A stretch of 33,213 bases of DNA from Borrelia recurrentis A1 (GTDB lineage: Bacteria > Spirochaetota > Spirochaetia > Borreliales > Borreliaceae), in assembly GCF_000019705.1 (NCBI RefSeq), contig NC_011253.1, forward strand, positions 1 through 33,213. The letters are read 5' to 3'. This document shows, piece by piece, positions 16,720 to 25,792 of this stretch (position 1 is the stretch's first letter; each line of letters starts with the position of its first letter). Under the pieces are notes generated by a model. That model was not told where the DNA came from, searched no databases, and saw only the letters and a program-made list of their open reading frames with translations. The translations under genes and the position numbers were made by a program.

Positions 16720-17056
16720 AATGTGTGATAGTGATGATGGGATGTAATAATGGAATAATCGAGTATTAACGATTTTTGTGCTTGGTTGCTAATTTAAGGA
16801 AAGGATTTTTGTAAGTTTTTGTGAGTTTTGGGGATATGATTACAGGGATATTAGGAATAAATGCGGAAACAAAGAAAAGTGAAATTAGGTAAGATTTTAG
16901 AAGAGAATGGGGATTATCCGAAAGTTAAAGGTAAGGTAGAGGAATTTATTGGGAAGATAGGTAAGAGCGAAGAAGGAGCAAAGGAAGCAGCTGGGGGTGC
17001 TAGTTAGGTGAATTAGTATATGTTGAATATAGTTGTTGAAATAATTAAATAAGAAC
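16720..17056 (+). pseudogene. vlp: Vlp class A cassette collapsed by internal deletions
   Basis: The leader region still reads VIVMMGCNNG (lipobox VMMG-C), but stops follow. Next come VSFGDMITGILGINAETKKSEI, given here as the two halves SFGDMITGILGI and NAETKKSEI. About 25 codons are then missing and the text resumes KILEENGDYPKVKGKVEEFI and KSEEGAKEAA. It breaks off after about 110 codons and jumps to the 3' trailer and terminator shared by intact class A genes. The missing part is more than half of the gene. Confidence 0.75.
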
Positions 17057-17065
17057 CTTATTAAA

Positions 17066-17090
17066 GGGAGCAATAAAGCTCTCTTTTTTT
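17066..17090 (+). terminator. Intrinsic terminator, GAGAGC family
   Basis: Stem GGGAGC/GCTCTC with loop AATAAA and seven T. First copy of the vlp-associated terminator family in this window; it is the start of the repeated spacer leading to the gene at 17194. Confidence 0.85.
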
Positions 17091-17193
17091 ATTTGCGGTA
17101 TTGTGTATGTTATATAAAGCCTCGTTTATTTGTTTTTTGCTTTTTAAGATAAGCTAGAAAAAAAATAATAAAAAAAACAAGGAGGCGAAAAGA
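17066..17193 (+). repeat. Repeated inter-cassette spacer (terminator to ribosome site)
   Basis: This block runs from the GAGAGC-type terminator through TTTGCGGTATTGTGTATG, an AT-rich stretch with AAGCTAG, to AAGGAGGCGAA before the ATG. Homologous copies occur at 18304-18448, 23694-23824, 27623-27759, 29857-29980 and 31137-31249. A partial copy follows the class C gene at 19629. Each joins the end of one vlp/vsp cassette to the start of the next, so it can act as shared flanking homology. A convincing promoter was not seen in it. Confidence 0.8.
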
Positions 17194-18240
17194 ATGAAGA
17201 GAGAGAAAAAAGGAGAGGGGAAAGTAAGAGTAGTGATATTAATGGTGATGATGATAGTGATGGGATGTAATAGTGGAGGGGTGAAGGATCCAGAGAAAGT
17301 GTTTTTGAGTGAGATGGTAAATTTAGGGAAAGGGTTTTTAGATGTTTTTGTAAGTTTTGGGGATATGATTACGGAGACATTAGGAATCAAGGTAGAAACA
17401 AAGAAAAGTGAGATAGGTGCATATTTTAGTAAGATTGAGAATACAATGAAAGTAGTGAAAGGGAAATTAAGTAAAATTTTAGAAGAACATGGAAGTTATG
17501 AGAAAGTGAAAGAGAAGGTAGAGGGATTTATTGGGAAGATAAGTAAGAGCGAAGAAGGAGCAAAGGAAGCAGCTAGTGGTGCTAGTGGTGAGGAGGCAAT
17601 AGGAAATGCTACTACAGCTGGACATGGGGCTACTCCTGCTAGCAAAGATGCAGTTGTATCATTGGTAAAAGGGATAAAGGCAATAGTTGGAGTAGTGTTG
17701 AAAGATAATGAAGGTAGTGCGGATGCTAACAAAACAGGAGATGATAAAAAGGATATAGGTAATTTATTTGTTAATGATGCTGGTAAGGGTGAAGCGAAAG
17801 AGGAAAATATTGCAAAGGCAGCGGCAAGTATAGGAGTAGTAAGTGGTGCTGATATATTGAAGGCAATAGCGAAATCAAAGGAAAATCCTAATATTGATAC
17901 TACTAATGGGATTGAAAAAGCAACAGATGCAGCAGAAATAGCAGTTGCTAAAGCTGTTAATGACAAGAAGGAAATTAAAGAGGTCACAGCAAAGAAAGAT
18001 GCAGTAATAGCCGGAGGGATAGCATTGAGAGGAATGGCAAAGGATGGTAAGTTTGCAGTTAAGAATGAAGATAAATCAGCAAATGCAGTAAATGGAGCAG
18101 TAGCAAGTGCAGTAAATAAGGTATTGAGTACATTGACAATAGCAATCAGAAATACGGTGGATTTAGGATTAAAAGAGATAAATAAGGTATTAGGAGAGAT
18201 TAAGCAAGGAGAGGGTGCTGTTGCTAAAGTTAATGAATAA
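17194..18240 (+). CDS. vlp: Variable large protein class A, intact
   Basis: 348 residues from ATG 17194, with AAGGAGG eight bases upstream. The leader has a long basic n-region (MKREKKGEGKVRVV), a Met/Val/Ile core (ILMVMMIVMG) and the lipobox cysteine in MGCNSGGV. Class A marks follow: MVNLGKGFLDVFVSFGDMI, TETLGIKVETKKSEIGAYF, VKGIKAIVGVVLKDNEG and TGDDKKDIGNLF. The end carries SGADILKAIAKSKENP, AGGIALRGMAKDGKFA and STLTIAIRNTVDLGLKEI. Vlps are outer-surface lipoproteins switched during relapsing fever to escape antibodies (Borrelia lipoprotein family, related to VlsE). This is one of only two complete copies here. Whether it is transcribed cannot be told; no strong promoter is visible. Confidence 0.92.
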   Translation: MKREKKGEGKVRVVILMVMMIVMGCNSGGVKDPEKVFLSEMVNLGKGFLDVFVSFGDMITETLGIKVETKKSEIGAYFSKIENTMKVVKGKLSKILEEHGSYEKVKEKVEGFIGKISKSEEGAKEAASGASGEEAIGNATTAGHGATPASKDAVVSLVKGIKAIVGVVLKDNEGSADANKTGDDKKDIGNLFVNDAGKGEAKEENIAKAAASIGVVSGADILKAIAKSKENPNIDTTNGIEKATDAAEIAVAKAVNDKKEIKEVTAKKDAVIAGGIALRGMAKDGKFAVKNEDKSANAVNGAVASAVNKVLSTLTIAIRNTVDLGLKEINKVLGEIKQGEGAVAKVNE

Positions 18241-18303
18241 AAGAATAAGATAATTAGTACAATTTATAATATAATTAAATTTTTCAAATAAAACTTAGTT
18301 AAT

Positions 18304-18328
18304 GAGAGCAAAAGAGCTCTCTTTTTTT
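18304..18328 (+). terminator. Intrinsic terminator, GAGAGC family
   Basis: Perfect stem GAGAGC/GCTCTC, loop AAAAGA, seven T, 64 bp after the class A vlp stop. Confidence 0.9.
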
Positions 18329-18448
18329 ATTTGCGGTATTGTATTTGTTATGTAAATGATAATTTTATATAGATCATATTTTTGGCCTCCTTAATAAATA
18401 AGCTAGTAAAAAAGCCAAAAAGGCTAAAAAAACAAGGAGGCGAAGAAA

Positions 18449-19585
18449 ATGAATAGAGAAGTAAAATAAGGTGAAATAAAAGGGAAGAGAGGAATAGAGA
18501 GAGTTAAGAGAATGGATAAGATAGGGAATAGAATGAGAATGCAGGGAATAATATTGGATGATAATGATAGTGATGGGATGTAATAGTGGGGGAGTAAAAG
18601 GTGGAGAAGAGATAGGAGGAGGAGATGGGAGAGGATTAAGTGGAGCAATGATGGAAGTAGGGAGAGGAGTGCAGAGAGAGCATTTTATGCATTTTTGGAG
18701 TTAATGTCGGATGTATTGGGCTTGAAAGTGACTAAAGATACAAAGAGAAGTGATGTAGGAGAATATTTTAATAGTTTAGGTGGTAAACTTGGAGAAGCAT
18801 CAGGAGAATTAGAAAAAGTAGCAAACGAGGCAACATCAGGTATTGATAAAAGCGATGCATCAAAAAATCCAATTAGAGTTGCAGTTGAGGTGGCTAAGGG
18901 AGTTTTAGCGACGTTAAAGGGTCATTTAAATTCTTTAAAAGATATAGGTGATAGTGAGAAGGTAGGTGTGGCAGTCTCTCAGAACCAAGGAGTAGCATCA
19001 GCTGAGCTTGAATTAAAGAAAGCATATAATGCATTTAAAGGAATTGTGGATACAGCAGAGTTAGAAGGGGTTGCAAAGCCAAAAGTGGGAGACATAGCAG
19101 TGAAAATAGATAATGCAAATAATAAAGATGGAGCCAAGGTGTTAGCGGCAGGTGCTAATGCAGGAGCGGCGGCAGTGGGAGAGAAAGCAGCAGCAATAGT
19201 ATCATCAGTAAGTGGGGAAGAAATATTGGCAGCCATTGTTAAATCAGGAGAAAGTGATGCAGCAGTAGGAGCTAATGCAACCGCAGCTACAAGTACATTA
19301 AGTTTTGCAAAGGGAGGGGCTAATGCAGCTCATCTTGCACAAGATGTGGCGTTAGCAGGTGCAGTATCAGGAGGAATAGCATTGCGTTCATTGATTAAGG
19401 CAGGTAAATTAGCTGCTCATGATAATGATGATGATAAAATTGTGCAATCAGTAGGAATAAGTGCTACAAATAAATTATTAGTAGCCGTAGAAAATATAAT
19501 TAAAAAGACAGTAAAGAATGTACTAGAGAAAGTGAAGCAAGAAGTAGATAAGGCAAGAGTTCCAAAAGCATCAGGGCAGCAATAA
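18449..19585 (+). pseudogene. vlp: Variable large protein class C, intact body with broken leader
   Basis: AAGGAGG at 18434-18440 precedes ATG 18449, but that frame stops at its seventh codon. The lipobox is preserved in another frame (MIVMGCNSGGVKGGEE, cysteine codon at 18589-18591) and runs to about 18700. A two-base insertion in GAAGTAGGGAGAGGAGTG separates it from the body frame. The body (open from about 18677, first start TTG 18695) is continuous: FYAFLELMSDVLGLKVTKD, RSDVGEYFNSLGGKLGEA, LKGHLNSLKDIGDSEKV, SGEEILAAIVKSGESD, SGGIALRSLIKAGKLA and LLVAVENIIKKTVKNVLEK. It ends RVPKASGQQ. This is a silent cassette in which every break lies upstream of the mature domain. Confidence 0.85.
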
Positions 19586-19628
19586 GATTTGAATATAGTT
19601 GAGATTGTTAGATAAGAATGTTGGCGAA

Positions 19629-19650
19629 GAGAGCAAATAAAGCTCTCTTT
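19629..19650 (+). terminator. Intrinsic terminator, GAGAGC family
   Basis: Stem GAGAGC/GCTCTC with loop AAATAAA; the T tract is interrupted (TTTATTTATTT). It follows the class C vlp by 43 bp. Confidence 0.8.
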
Positions 19651-19814
19651 ATTTATTTGCAGTATTGTATATGTTATAGATTTACTTATTACTACTTCTC
19701 TTAGCAAATACTACTTCTTTTTTTTGTTATATTTATGCATAAATTATAAAACACGTTATTATTATTATTTTTTTTCTTAATATGTAATCAATAATTGTAT
19801 TTTATATCTCTACT

Positions 19815-20047
19815 TCTCATCAACTGGTATTTGAAAGTATGTGAAGAAACCAGCCTGAGATTGGATCTATTTGTTTAAGTATTTCTATACTTTTCTTTAT
19901 TAATCTTATTGTGCAGATGTATTATCTATCTCTTGTGCACTTTTTAAGTTGTGATTGAATGTGCTCAATAGCATCATTTGTATTATTATCTTGTTTGCAA
20001 TTACTCATTAATAGTGATAAAATTTAAGTAAAATTAATTGTTTTTAT
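19815..20047 (-). pseudogene. Decayed small lipoprotein gene
   Basis: On the minus strand AAGGAG (20060-20055) is followed seven bases later by ATA where a start codon is expected. The reading is IKTINFT-stop-ILSLLMSNC, a lipoprotein leader with lipobox LLMSN-C. It continues KQDNNTNDAIEHIQSQLKKC before a stop, and further readable pieces (SIEILKQIDPISGWFLHIL) occur in other frames. Start loss, a leader stop and later frameshifts make it non-functional. The family is not recognised. It lies upstream of nothing obvious and is followed leftward by the class C vlp end. Confidence 0.45.
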
Positions 20048-20139
20048 ATAAAATCTCCTTATTGTAATACATATTTGTAATTTTACATTACACATCGATT
20101 ATTATTATGTTGTATGAATTACTTTGATTATTATTTGAT

Positions 20140-20165
20140 TAGCAACTACGATTTAGTAGTTGCTA
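20140..20165. terminator. Hairpin downstream of the 235-residue lipoprotein
   Basis: A perfect 10-bp stem TAGCAACTAC/GTAGTTGCTA with a six-base loop lies 45 bp beyond the minus-strand stop at 20211. There is no strong U tract on that strand. Confidence 0.6.
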
Positions 20166-20210
20166 AATTTTGATTTTACTTGATTTAGTAATATATTTTG
20201 TTGATAATTT

Positions 20211-20918
20211 TTAGTCTTTCCATAGTGCCAATGAATATTTATAGCTATCACTAGTTTTATCTTGAAGTTCGTTTTTTATTTTTTGAATTGCATTTTTGTA
20301 AAATTCTTCGTTATCTTGTAAATTAGGTTGTCTCTCAATTGCGTTGACTTTAATCAAATAGAAAAACATAGTTATACTATTATGATTTGCACCATGTGGC
20401 TTACCATACAGTTTACTGTCGTATGTGTGTTCCTTTTTATATTCATCATCTTGAAAATTATAATAAGCATCTTCTACATATTGTATTATATCCATATTAG
20501 GATTATTATTTAGTTTATTCTTTATAAATGTATATACATGACTGAAAGAATTAATTAGATCTTTTTGTTCTTCTATGTTCAAATTATTTGAGATCCAATT
20601 AATAATGTTTTTATATATGTTTGCGACTTCTTCGGCTTTTGGATTTGTATAATTCTGTTGGTAAGCTTTTAAATCCATATCAAGTGCATACTTTAGTAAT
20701 TTAAATTTATCTTTTTCTTCACTACTTAGCATAGGTTTTTGTGATGCATGTATTGTGGATTTTTGCATTATCACATTAGGTCTTTGTGTGGTAAGTTTTT
20801 GTTCAGTTGTAAATCTTGTTGCAGATTGAGTTTGCAATTTATTGTCAAATTTATCTGTATCACAACCATACAAAAATAATGTAATATAAAGTATTAGTAT
20901 ACTTTTATTTTTATTCAT
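20211..20918 (-). CDS. Lipoprotein, P37/P35-like (tentative)
   Basis: 235 residues from ATG 20918, with AAGGAG nine bases upstream. The leader MNKNKSILILYITLFLYGC ends in lipobox FLYG-C. A Gln/Thr/Lys-rich tether of about 45 residues leads to a helical domain: MLSSEEKDKFKLLKYALDMD, NIINWISNNLNIEEQKDLIN, SFSHVYTFIKNKLN, ITMFFYLIKVNAI and the end FYKNAIQKIKNELQDKTS. The order 'helix, NWIxxN, QKxL, YxFIxxK, FF, IKxxLxD' recalls the plasmid-borne P37/P35 immunogenic lipoproteins of Borrelia as I remember them, but I could not check this. The gene is intact and probably encodes a surface protein. It runs opposite to its vlp neighbours. Confidence 0.7.
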   Translation of the reverse strand: MNKNKSILILYITLFLYGCDTDKFDNKLQTQSATRFTTEQKLTTQRPNVIMQKSTIHASQKPMLSSEEKDKFKLLKYALDMDLKAYQQNYTNPKAEEVANIYKNIINWISNNLNIEEQKDLINSFSHVYTFIKNKLNNNPNMDIIQYVEDAYYNFQDDEYKKEHTYDSKLYGKPHGANHNSITMFFYLIKVNAIERQPNLQDNEEFYKNAIQKIKNELQDKTSDSYKYSLALWKD

Positions 20919-21068
20919 ATAATGTTCTCCTTATTAACTAAATATATGTTGTTTTTTTGTTTTAAAAATATATCTGTAGTTTTTATTCTATTTTTTGTAA
21001 AATTATTATTTTGTTATTTTTTTTATATTAAACTAGATTAATTTTTTGTTAAATTGTAAGTAAATCAT

Positions 21069-21287
21069 TTGATGATTATATTGTTTATTTTAATTAAGGT
21101 AAGCTTGGTGATGCTCAGATTAGTAAAGATATTGGATTTTAGAGAAATTAATAATGAAGATGGTGAAGGGCTTAATAATAAGATATGTGAACTTGATGAG
21201 GTTAAAAGTTCCAAGGAAATTAAAAAGATAGAATTGTATTATCAAGCTATGCTTAAATTAAAAAGCAACAGATGTTGCCTAATATAA
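21069..21287 (+). pseudogene. Short coding relic, unidentified
   Basis: The region reads KILDFREINNEDGEGLNNKI and DEVKSSKEIKKIELYYQAML in one frame and GKLGDAQISKDIGF in another just before, so a frame break near 21140 is likely. There is no ribosome site or leader. It ends near a good terminator hairpin. Composition is like a coding region, but the family is unknown. Confidence 0.35.
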
Positions 21288-21294
21288 AATTATT

Positions 21295-21325
21295 GGTATC
21301 TTTCCTATAAAGATGCCTATTTTTT
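21295..21325 (+). terminator. Intrinsic terminator
   Basis: GGTATCTTT and AAAGATGCC form a nine-pair stem with one G-U pair and loop CCTAT, followed by TATTTTTT. The small dyad GCAAC-AGAT-GTTGC lies just upstream. Confidence 0.75.
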
Positions 21326-21339
21326 AAGTAAAGTTTTTA

Positions 21340-22485
21340 AGAATAAATAACAAGCCAAAAATGTTTTACCACTTGAAATTTCACCTGATAAAATAACTTT
21401 GTTTTGATTATTCTTTTAAATTTTAAATTTAAATTATGATTCAACTCACAGAGATCATTAGAAATTAATGTTATAGAACAGTTTGAAAAGCTTGCTAATA
21501 TGCTTAAAATACCTTTTGTTCCCAAATATTCAAATACGTCATATTTTGAAATCGATTCTTTAAGGGTTAATTTATATGGTGGAGATAAAATAAGAGATTT
21601 TGAAAGATTTAGAGGATCAAATTCTGCTGTTATTTATGTTAATGAAGCAACAACGCTGCATAAATAGACATTAAAAGAAACGCTTAAGAGACTAAGAATA
21701 AAACCAGAGTTTGTTATATTTGATACTAATTCTGATTATCTAGAGCATTATTTTAAAACAGATTATATTGATAATAACACAGTATATTCTACATATAATT
21801 TTACAACATATGATAATGAGGAAATTTCAAAGGAATTTATAAAGACCCAATAAGAAATTTATAAAAACTTGCCAACATATAAAGCCAGCGTTCTACTTGG
21901 CAAATGGGTTGCAAATAATGATGCGATATTTAGTAATATTAATATTATTAAAGACTATGAATTTAAAAGTCCTATAGCTTATTTAGATCCTGCATATAGT
22001 AGTGGTGGGGATAATACTTCTCTTTGTGTTTTAGAGAAGGTGTCGGATAAGTATTATGCGTTTATATTTCAAAATCAAAAACCAGCTGTTGATTCATATG
22101 TTATGAATACAATAAAGGTAATAATGAGGAATTTAATGTTAATATTCTTTATATTGAAGATAGAGATGATATTAAAGGATCTTGGTCTTTGACACGTGAA
22201 TATGTTAGACTTCGAGATAATATACAAAATTACTTTAGAATTGCACCAACAAGACCCAAAACAAATAAACATGCAAGCATTGTTTCTTTATTAACACCAT
22301 TTACTTATAACAAGATGCATTTATTATATTATAGTAGTCGTTCTATATTTCGTGATATTTATTCATATAATGGAGATGGCAAAGTTCATGATGATGTTCT
22401 TGATGCATTATCAGCTGTATATTTAATTGTGTCTTTAAATTATCGTGATAGAAGTCAACATTTTACTAAATTTACTTTCATTTAG
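21340..22485 (+). pseudogene. Phage terminase large subunit, 5'-truncated and broken
   Basis: From 21440 one frame reads SLEINVIEQFEKLANMLKIP and GGDKIRDFERFRGSNSAVIY. The latter ends in a Walker B-like VIYVNEATT. It is interrupted by TAG at 21665 and TAA at 21851 but keeps phase through LPTYKASVLLGKWVANNDAI and AYLDPAYSSGGDNTSLCVLE, which hold the first nuclease-domain aspartate. A frameshift near 22115 follows; the other frame has NVNILYIEDRDDIKG and ends with KVHDDVLDALSAVYLIVS, the last acidic nuclease motif. The Walker A region is absent. This is the packaging motor of a cp32-like Borrelia prophage. Its last 90 bp recur at 25665-25753. Confidence 0.85.
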
Positions 22486-22526
22486 CTTATAAATTATTGT
22501 ATAATAATTACATAAGGAGATTCTTT

Positions 22527-23315
22527 ATGGAGTATATGCAAATGGAACCTGTAATTACTAGACAGATGGTATTAAATGAGCTTGTAAAAGCGGGTATTAA
22601 TAGAGAGATTGCAGACGATTTGTCTTATAGATACTATAAAAATGAGCTTACTACTAAAGATCTTCAATATTTAGAAAGTAATTTTAACCTTAAATTAGAA
22701 ATATTAGAGCGTGGTTTAAAGGCTGATATTAAAGAGCTTGATAATAAAATAGATGCTGGGTTTACAGAACTTGATATTAAGATAGATACTGTTGAAAATA
22801 ACTTAAATAATAAAATCGACAGAGTAAGGGACGAATTAAAATTAGATATTAAAGAACTTGATATTAAGATAGATACTGTTGAAAATAACTTAAATAATAA
22901 AATCGACAGAGTAAGGAACGAATTAAAATTAGATATTAAAGAACTTGATATTAAGATAGATACTGTTGAAAATAACTTAAATAATAAAATCGACAAAGTA
23001 AGGGACGAATTAAAATTAGATATTAAAGAACTTGATACTAGGATAGATACTGTTGAAAATAACTTAAATAATAAAATCGACAAAGTAAGGGACGAATTAA
23101 AATTAGATATTAAAGAACTTGATACTAAGATAGATATTGTTAGGAAAGATATGGAAGTGAACAAAATGGAACTTGATACTAAGATAGATAAATTTGCATC
23201 AGATGTTAAAGGAACATTTAAATTACATGCTTGGATGTTTGGAACCATTATTACCATTAATGTAGGAATATTTCTAGCATTAATATCTATGCTATATGCA
23301 TTGTTTATAAAGTAA
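22527..23315 (+). CDS. bdr: Bdr protein with four 29-residue repeats
   Basis: 262 residues from ATG 22527, with AAGGAG eight bases upstream; an in-frame upstream start has no such site. The N-terminus (EPVITRQMVLNELVKAGINR, DDLSYRYYKNELTTKDLQYL) is the conserved Bdr domain. Four copies of a 29-residue unit (ELDIKIDTVENNLNNKID, then RVRDELKLDIK) make a long coiled coil rich in KID motifs. The C-terminus is a membrane segment (WMFGTIITINVGIFLALISM). Bdr proteins are inner-membrane-anchored, cytoplasmic coiled-coil proteins of unknown role, usually encoded on cp32-like and linear plasmids. It sits between terL and portal relics, as expected for a phage-borne bdr. Confidence 0.93.
   Translation: MEYMQMEPVITRQMVLNELVKAGINREIADDLSYRYYKNELTTKDLQYLESNFNLKLEILERGLKADIKELDNKIDAGFTELDIKIDTVENNLNNKIDRVRDELKLDIKELDIKIDTVENNLNNKIDRVRNELKLDIKELDIKIDTVENNLNNKIDKVRDELKLDIKELDTRIDTVENNLNNKIDKVRDELKLDIKELDTKIDIVRKDMEVNKMELDTKIDKFASDVKGTFKLHAWMFGTIITINVGIFLALISMLYALFIK
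22767..23114 (+). repeat. 87-bp tandem repeat x4 in bdr
   Basis: Near-perfect units start at 22767, 22854, 22941 and 23028, with a partial fifth at 23115. Each encodes 29 residues, so copy-number changes keep the frame. The bdr at 25793 has less than one unit plus the flanks. Confidence 0.92.
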
Positions 23316-23425
23316 ATTTAAATAAGTAAATATTTCTTCTATATAAAGAATAAGTTTAATTTTTTTTGCAATTTTTTATAATTATTTTTTGTATATTGAA
23401 TAAGGTTGTGAAGGTTGGAGGTAAA

Positions 23426-23640
23426 ATGAAATACAATTCTAAAATCAATTCTTATAAATTATGACGACATTCAATATTTTTGAGGAATTATATAAATAAT
23501 GGTGCAGAAGACGTCCTGCACAATGGAATCACTTTAGAGATTGTTTATAGTACTGATTTAAAAAGAGATAAATAAGGTATTGGGAGAGATTAAGGGAGGA
23601 TAAGGAGTTGGAGTTAAGGCTAATTAATAGCTGAATTAAT
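23426..23640 (+). pseudogene. Phage portal start fused to a vlp 3' tail
   Basis: GGAGG precedes ATG 23426: MKYNSKINSYKL then TGA. The same frame continues RHSIFLRNYINNGAEDVLHN and GITLEIVYSTDLK. At about 23558 the sequence switches to the end of a class A vlp (RDK then, in another frame, KEINKVLGEIK) and its trailer. LRNYINNxAEDVLHNG resembles the start of DUF1073-type phage portal proteins, as expected just after terL. The fusion joins phage and antigen-archive DNA. Confidence 0.65.
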
Positions 23641-23693
23641 ATATTTATATTGTAATATAGTTTGATAATGATGAAAAGAAAAATATTAGTAAA

Positions 23694-23718
23694 GAGAGCA
23701 ATAAAGCTCTCTTTTTTT
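23694..23718 (+). terminator. Intrinsic terminator, GAGAGC family
   Basis: Perfect stem GAGAGC/GCTCTC, loop AATAAA, seven T. It belongs to the vlp tail fused to the portal relic and starts the repeated spacer before the gene at 23825. Confidence 0.9.
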
Positions 23719-23824
23719 ATTTTCTGTATTGTGTAGGCTCTTCAAGCCTCATTTATTTGTTTTTTGCTTTTAAAGAAAAGCTAGTAAAAAAAGCGATAAA
23801 GAAAAAAGCAAGGAGGCGAAGAAA

Positions 23825-24975
23825 ATGAAGAGAGGAAAAAAGGAAATATGTGTAAAAAGCGAGGAGAGAGAAATTAGAATAGAAAGGATGGATAGGATGG
23901 AAAGGATAGAAAGGATGAAAAGAGTAAAGGGAATAGTGATGATGATGGTGATGGGATGTAATAGTGGGGGAGTAAGTGGAGAAGGGAAGGTAAACTTGGA
24001 AGCTAAGAATAGTTTTTTAGAGTCATTGGTAAAGATAGGAGAAGGATTTCAGGAGATTTTGGCGTTTTTGGGAGTGCTGTTGGAGATGTATTAGGGTTTA
24101 ATGTTATTAAGTTGGATGATAATAGAAGCAAAGTAGGAGAACATTTTAAGACTATAGGAGATGGATTAAAGAATACTAAGGATAAATTGGATAAGTTATC
24201 AAAACAAATAGTTTCTACTTTTAATTCTGATGCAAAAGGAGTAGAAGCTGTTATTCAGGGTTCTAGTGAGGTGATTGGGAAGCTAATTGATTCTTTAACT
24301 AAGCTTGCTGGTGCTGTTGGTAGTATCAGTATTGGTGATAATACTGCTGGTGCTGCAGTAGTTTCTGAAGAAGCTAGTGTTAAAACTGTTATTGAAGAAG
24401 TCAAAGCTATAGTTGAGATTGCAGAAAATTCTAAGGTAAATATTGGAAAAGGAATTTATGGTGGTGAGGTAACTGCGGGAGGAGCTAATACTAATGCACC
24501 TGCTGTTCTTAGTGCCAATGCTGCTGCTGGTGCTGGTGCTGGTTCTAAGCTAGCTGATGAAATAACTAAAGCAGATTCATGGGCAATGATTGATAAGATA
24601 AAAAATGCTAAAACAAAAACCGGAAATCTTGATGCTAATGCTAGTAATGGTGCTGGAGAGTTAGCTACTGGTACTCCTAGTGATGCTAATGGTGCTAAGG
24701 CAGCTACTAATGCAGACTTAGCAGCAGCCGTAGCTTTAAAGGCTATGACTAAGTCTGGTAAATTTAGTGATGCTGCTGCAGATACTGGTATTGTTAAAGC
24801 CTCAGCAGCTAGTGCTGTAAATAAGGTATTAGGACTATTGGATGTAATAATTATACAAGCAGTAAATCTTGAGCTTGATAAAGTTAAAGAAGCAGTTAAG
24901 GGAATAAAATATTCTGAGACACCTGAAAGTAATGTTCCAGAAGTTGGTACTATTCAAACTCCTTTTACTAAATAA
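23825..24975 (+). pseudogene. vlp: Variable large protein class B, complete except for one missing T
   Basis: ATG 23825 follows AAGGAGG at 23810-23816. The leader has a very long charged n-region (IRIERMDRMERIERMKR), a Met-rich core (GIVMMMVMG) and MGCNSGGVS. The frame is lost at GAGATTTTGGCG (about 24056-24062): the homologous cassette at 11410 has five T there, this one has four, so [10 protein letters not shown] becomes LAFLGVLLEMY and stops. One added T joins it to the 287-codon body ([64 protein letters not shown]). With that base it would be a third intact Vlp of about 380 residues. Sequencing error must be excluded. Confidence 0.88.
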
Positions 24976-25005
24976 ATCTTAAAATTAAATAACAAAGTTA
25001 TTTGA

Positions 25006-25050
25006 GGGAAACGCTTTGATCTTTATGCATGAGAGTTGTTTTCCTTTTTT
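25006..25050 (+). terminator. Terminator of class B vlp
   Basis: GGGAAAC (25006-25012) pairs with GTTTTCC (25038-25044), followed by TTTTTT and GCATTTTAGT. The same trailer words follow the class B cassette ending at 12366. Confidence 0.75.
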
Positions 25051-25215
25051 GCATTTTAGTATTTCTTATTGAACATTGATTGTTTTTTCATTTATATTTG
25101 TAACATATGCATTTTATTCATTTTTTATTTGTCTATTTTTTTCTTGGTTTTACTTTCGTACTAATCTTGGAAAGCAACAATTAATTTTCGAAAAGAATTT
25201 TAGAAAAGAGAAAAG

Positions 25216-25660
25216 ATGAACTTGATAAAAAGGAGAGGAGTGATAAAGAGAGATAGGAATAATATTGGGGATGATGATGGTGATGATGGGATGTAAATAG
25301 TGAGGGAGTTGCGGGAGGAGAAGGAGCAGCAGGAGGAGGTGGGAGTGGAGCTAAAAGTTTAAGTGAGGTACTGCTGGAAGTAGGGAGAAGGTGCAGAGAA
25401 TGCATTTTATGCATTTATAGAGTTAATGTCAGATACATTAGGATTAAAAGTGACGAAAGAAACAACTAAGAGCAACAAGTAGGAGAATATTTTAACAGCC
25501 TAGGTGGTAAACTTGGGAAGCATCAGGTGAATTAGAAAAAGTAGCAAACAAGGCAACATCAGGTGTTGATAAAAGCGATAAATCAAAAAATCCAATTGAA
25601 GTTGCAGTTGATGCTGCTAAGGGAGTTTTAGATACGTTAAAGGGTCATTTAAATTCTTGA
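25216..25660 (+). pseudogene. vlp: Vlp class C start, cut by the inserted bdr module
   Basis: ATG 25216 (weak ribosome site) leads towards a Met-rich core and GATGGGATGTAAATAG, where one extra A after the lipobox cysteine codon turns the normal CNSG into CK-stop. Later pieces match class C in shifting frames: ENAFYAFIELMSDTLGLKV, then GEYFNSLGGKLG, KVANKATSGVDKSDKSKNP and GVLDTLKGHLNS. The match ends at 25655-25665, where the sequence becomes terL tail. About two thirds of the gene are missing. Confidence 0.8.
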
Positions 25661-25792
25661 AACTCTTGATGCATTATCAGCAGCATATTTAATTATGTCT
25701 TTAAATTATCGTGATAGAAGTCAACATTTTACTAAATTTACTTTCATTTAGCTTATAAATTATTGTATAATAATTACATAAGGAGATTCTTT

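Larger units (their letters stand above)
22397..23557 (+). repeat. Duplicated terL-tail / bdr / portal-start module, copy 1
   Basis: This segment is repeated with high similarity at 25665-26500. Both copies contain the last codons of terL, the same AAGGAGATTCTTT ribosome site, a bdr gene, about 110 bp of spacer and the first codons of a portal-like gene. Copy 1 is longer because its bdr has four 87-bp repeats. It ends where the portal relic is joined to a vlp 3' tail. Confidence 0.85.

Noticed and set aside
17090-17180. Active vmp expression promoter in the repeated spacers
   Set aside because: TTGCGG and ATATAAAG words occur with poor spacing, and the same block stands before broken cassettes, so it is more likely recombination homology than an expression promoter.
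22767-23130. Regular 87-bp repeats as a CRISPR array
   Set aside because: The units are directly tandem without unique spacers, are in frame with a Bdr protein, and no cas gene is present.
22664-23257. Minus-strand frame with regular Ser/Ile/Leu repeats opposite bdr
   Set aside because: The repeats are only the reverse reading of the 87-bp bdr units; there is no start signal or independent composition.
25181-25414. Minus-strand His-rich frame (many HHHH) as a metal-binding protein
   Set aside because: Runs of His come from reading ATGATGGTGATG-type leader codons of vlp genes on the opposite strand; the same artefact appears at 27720-27911 and 31216-31404.
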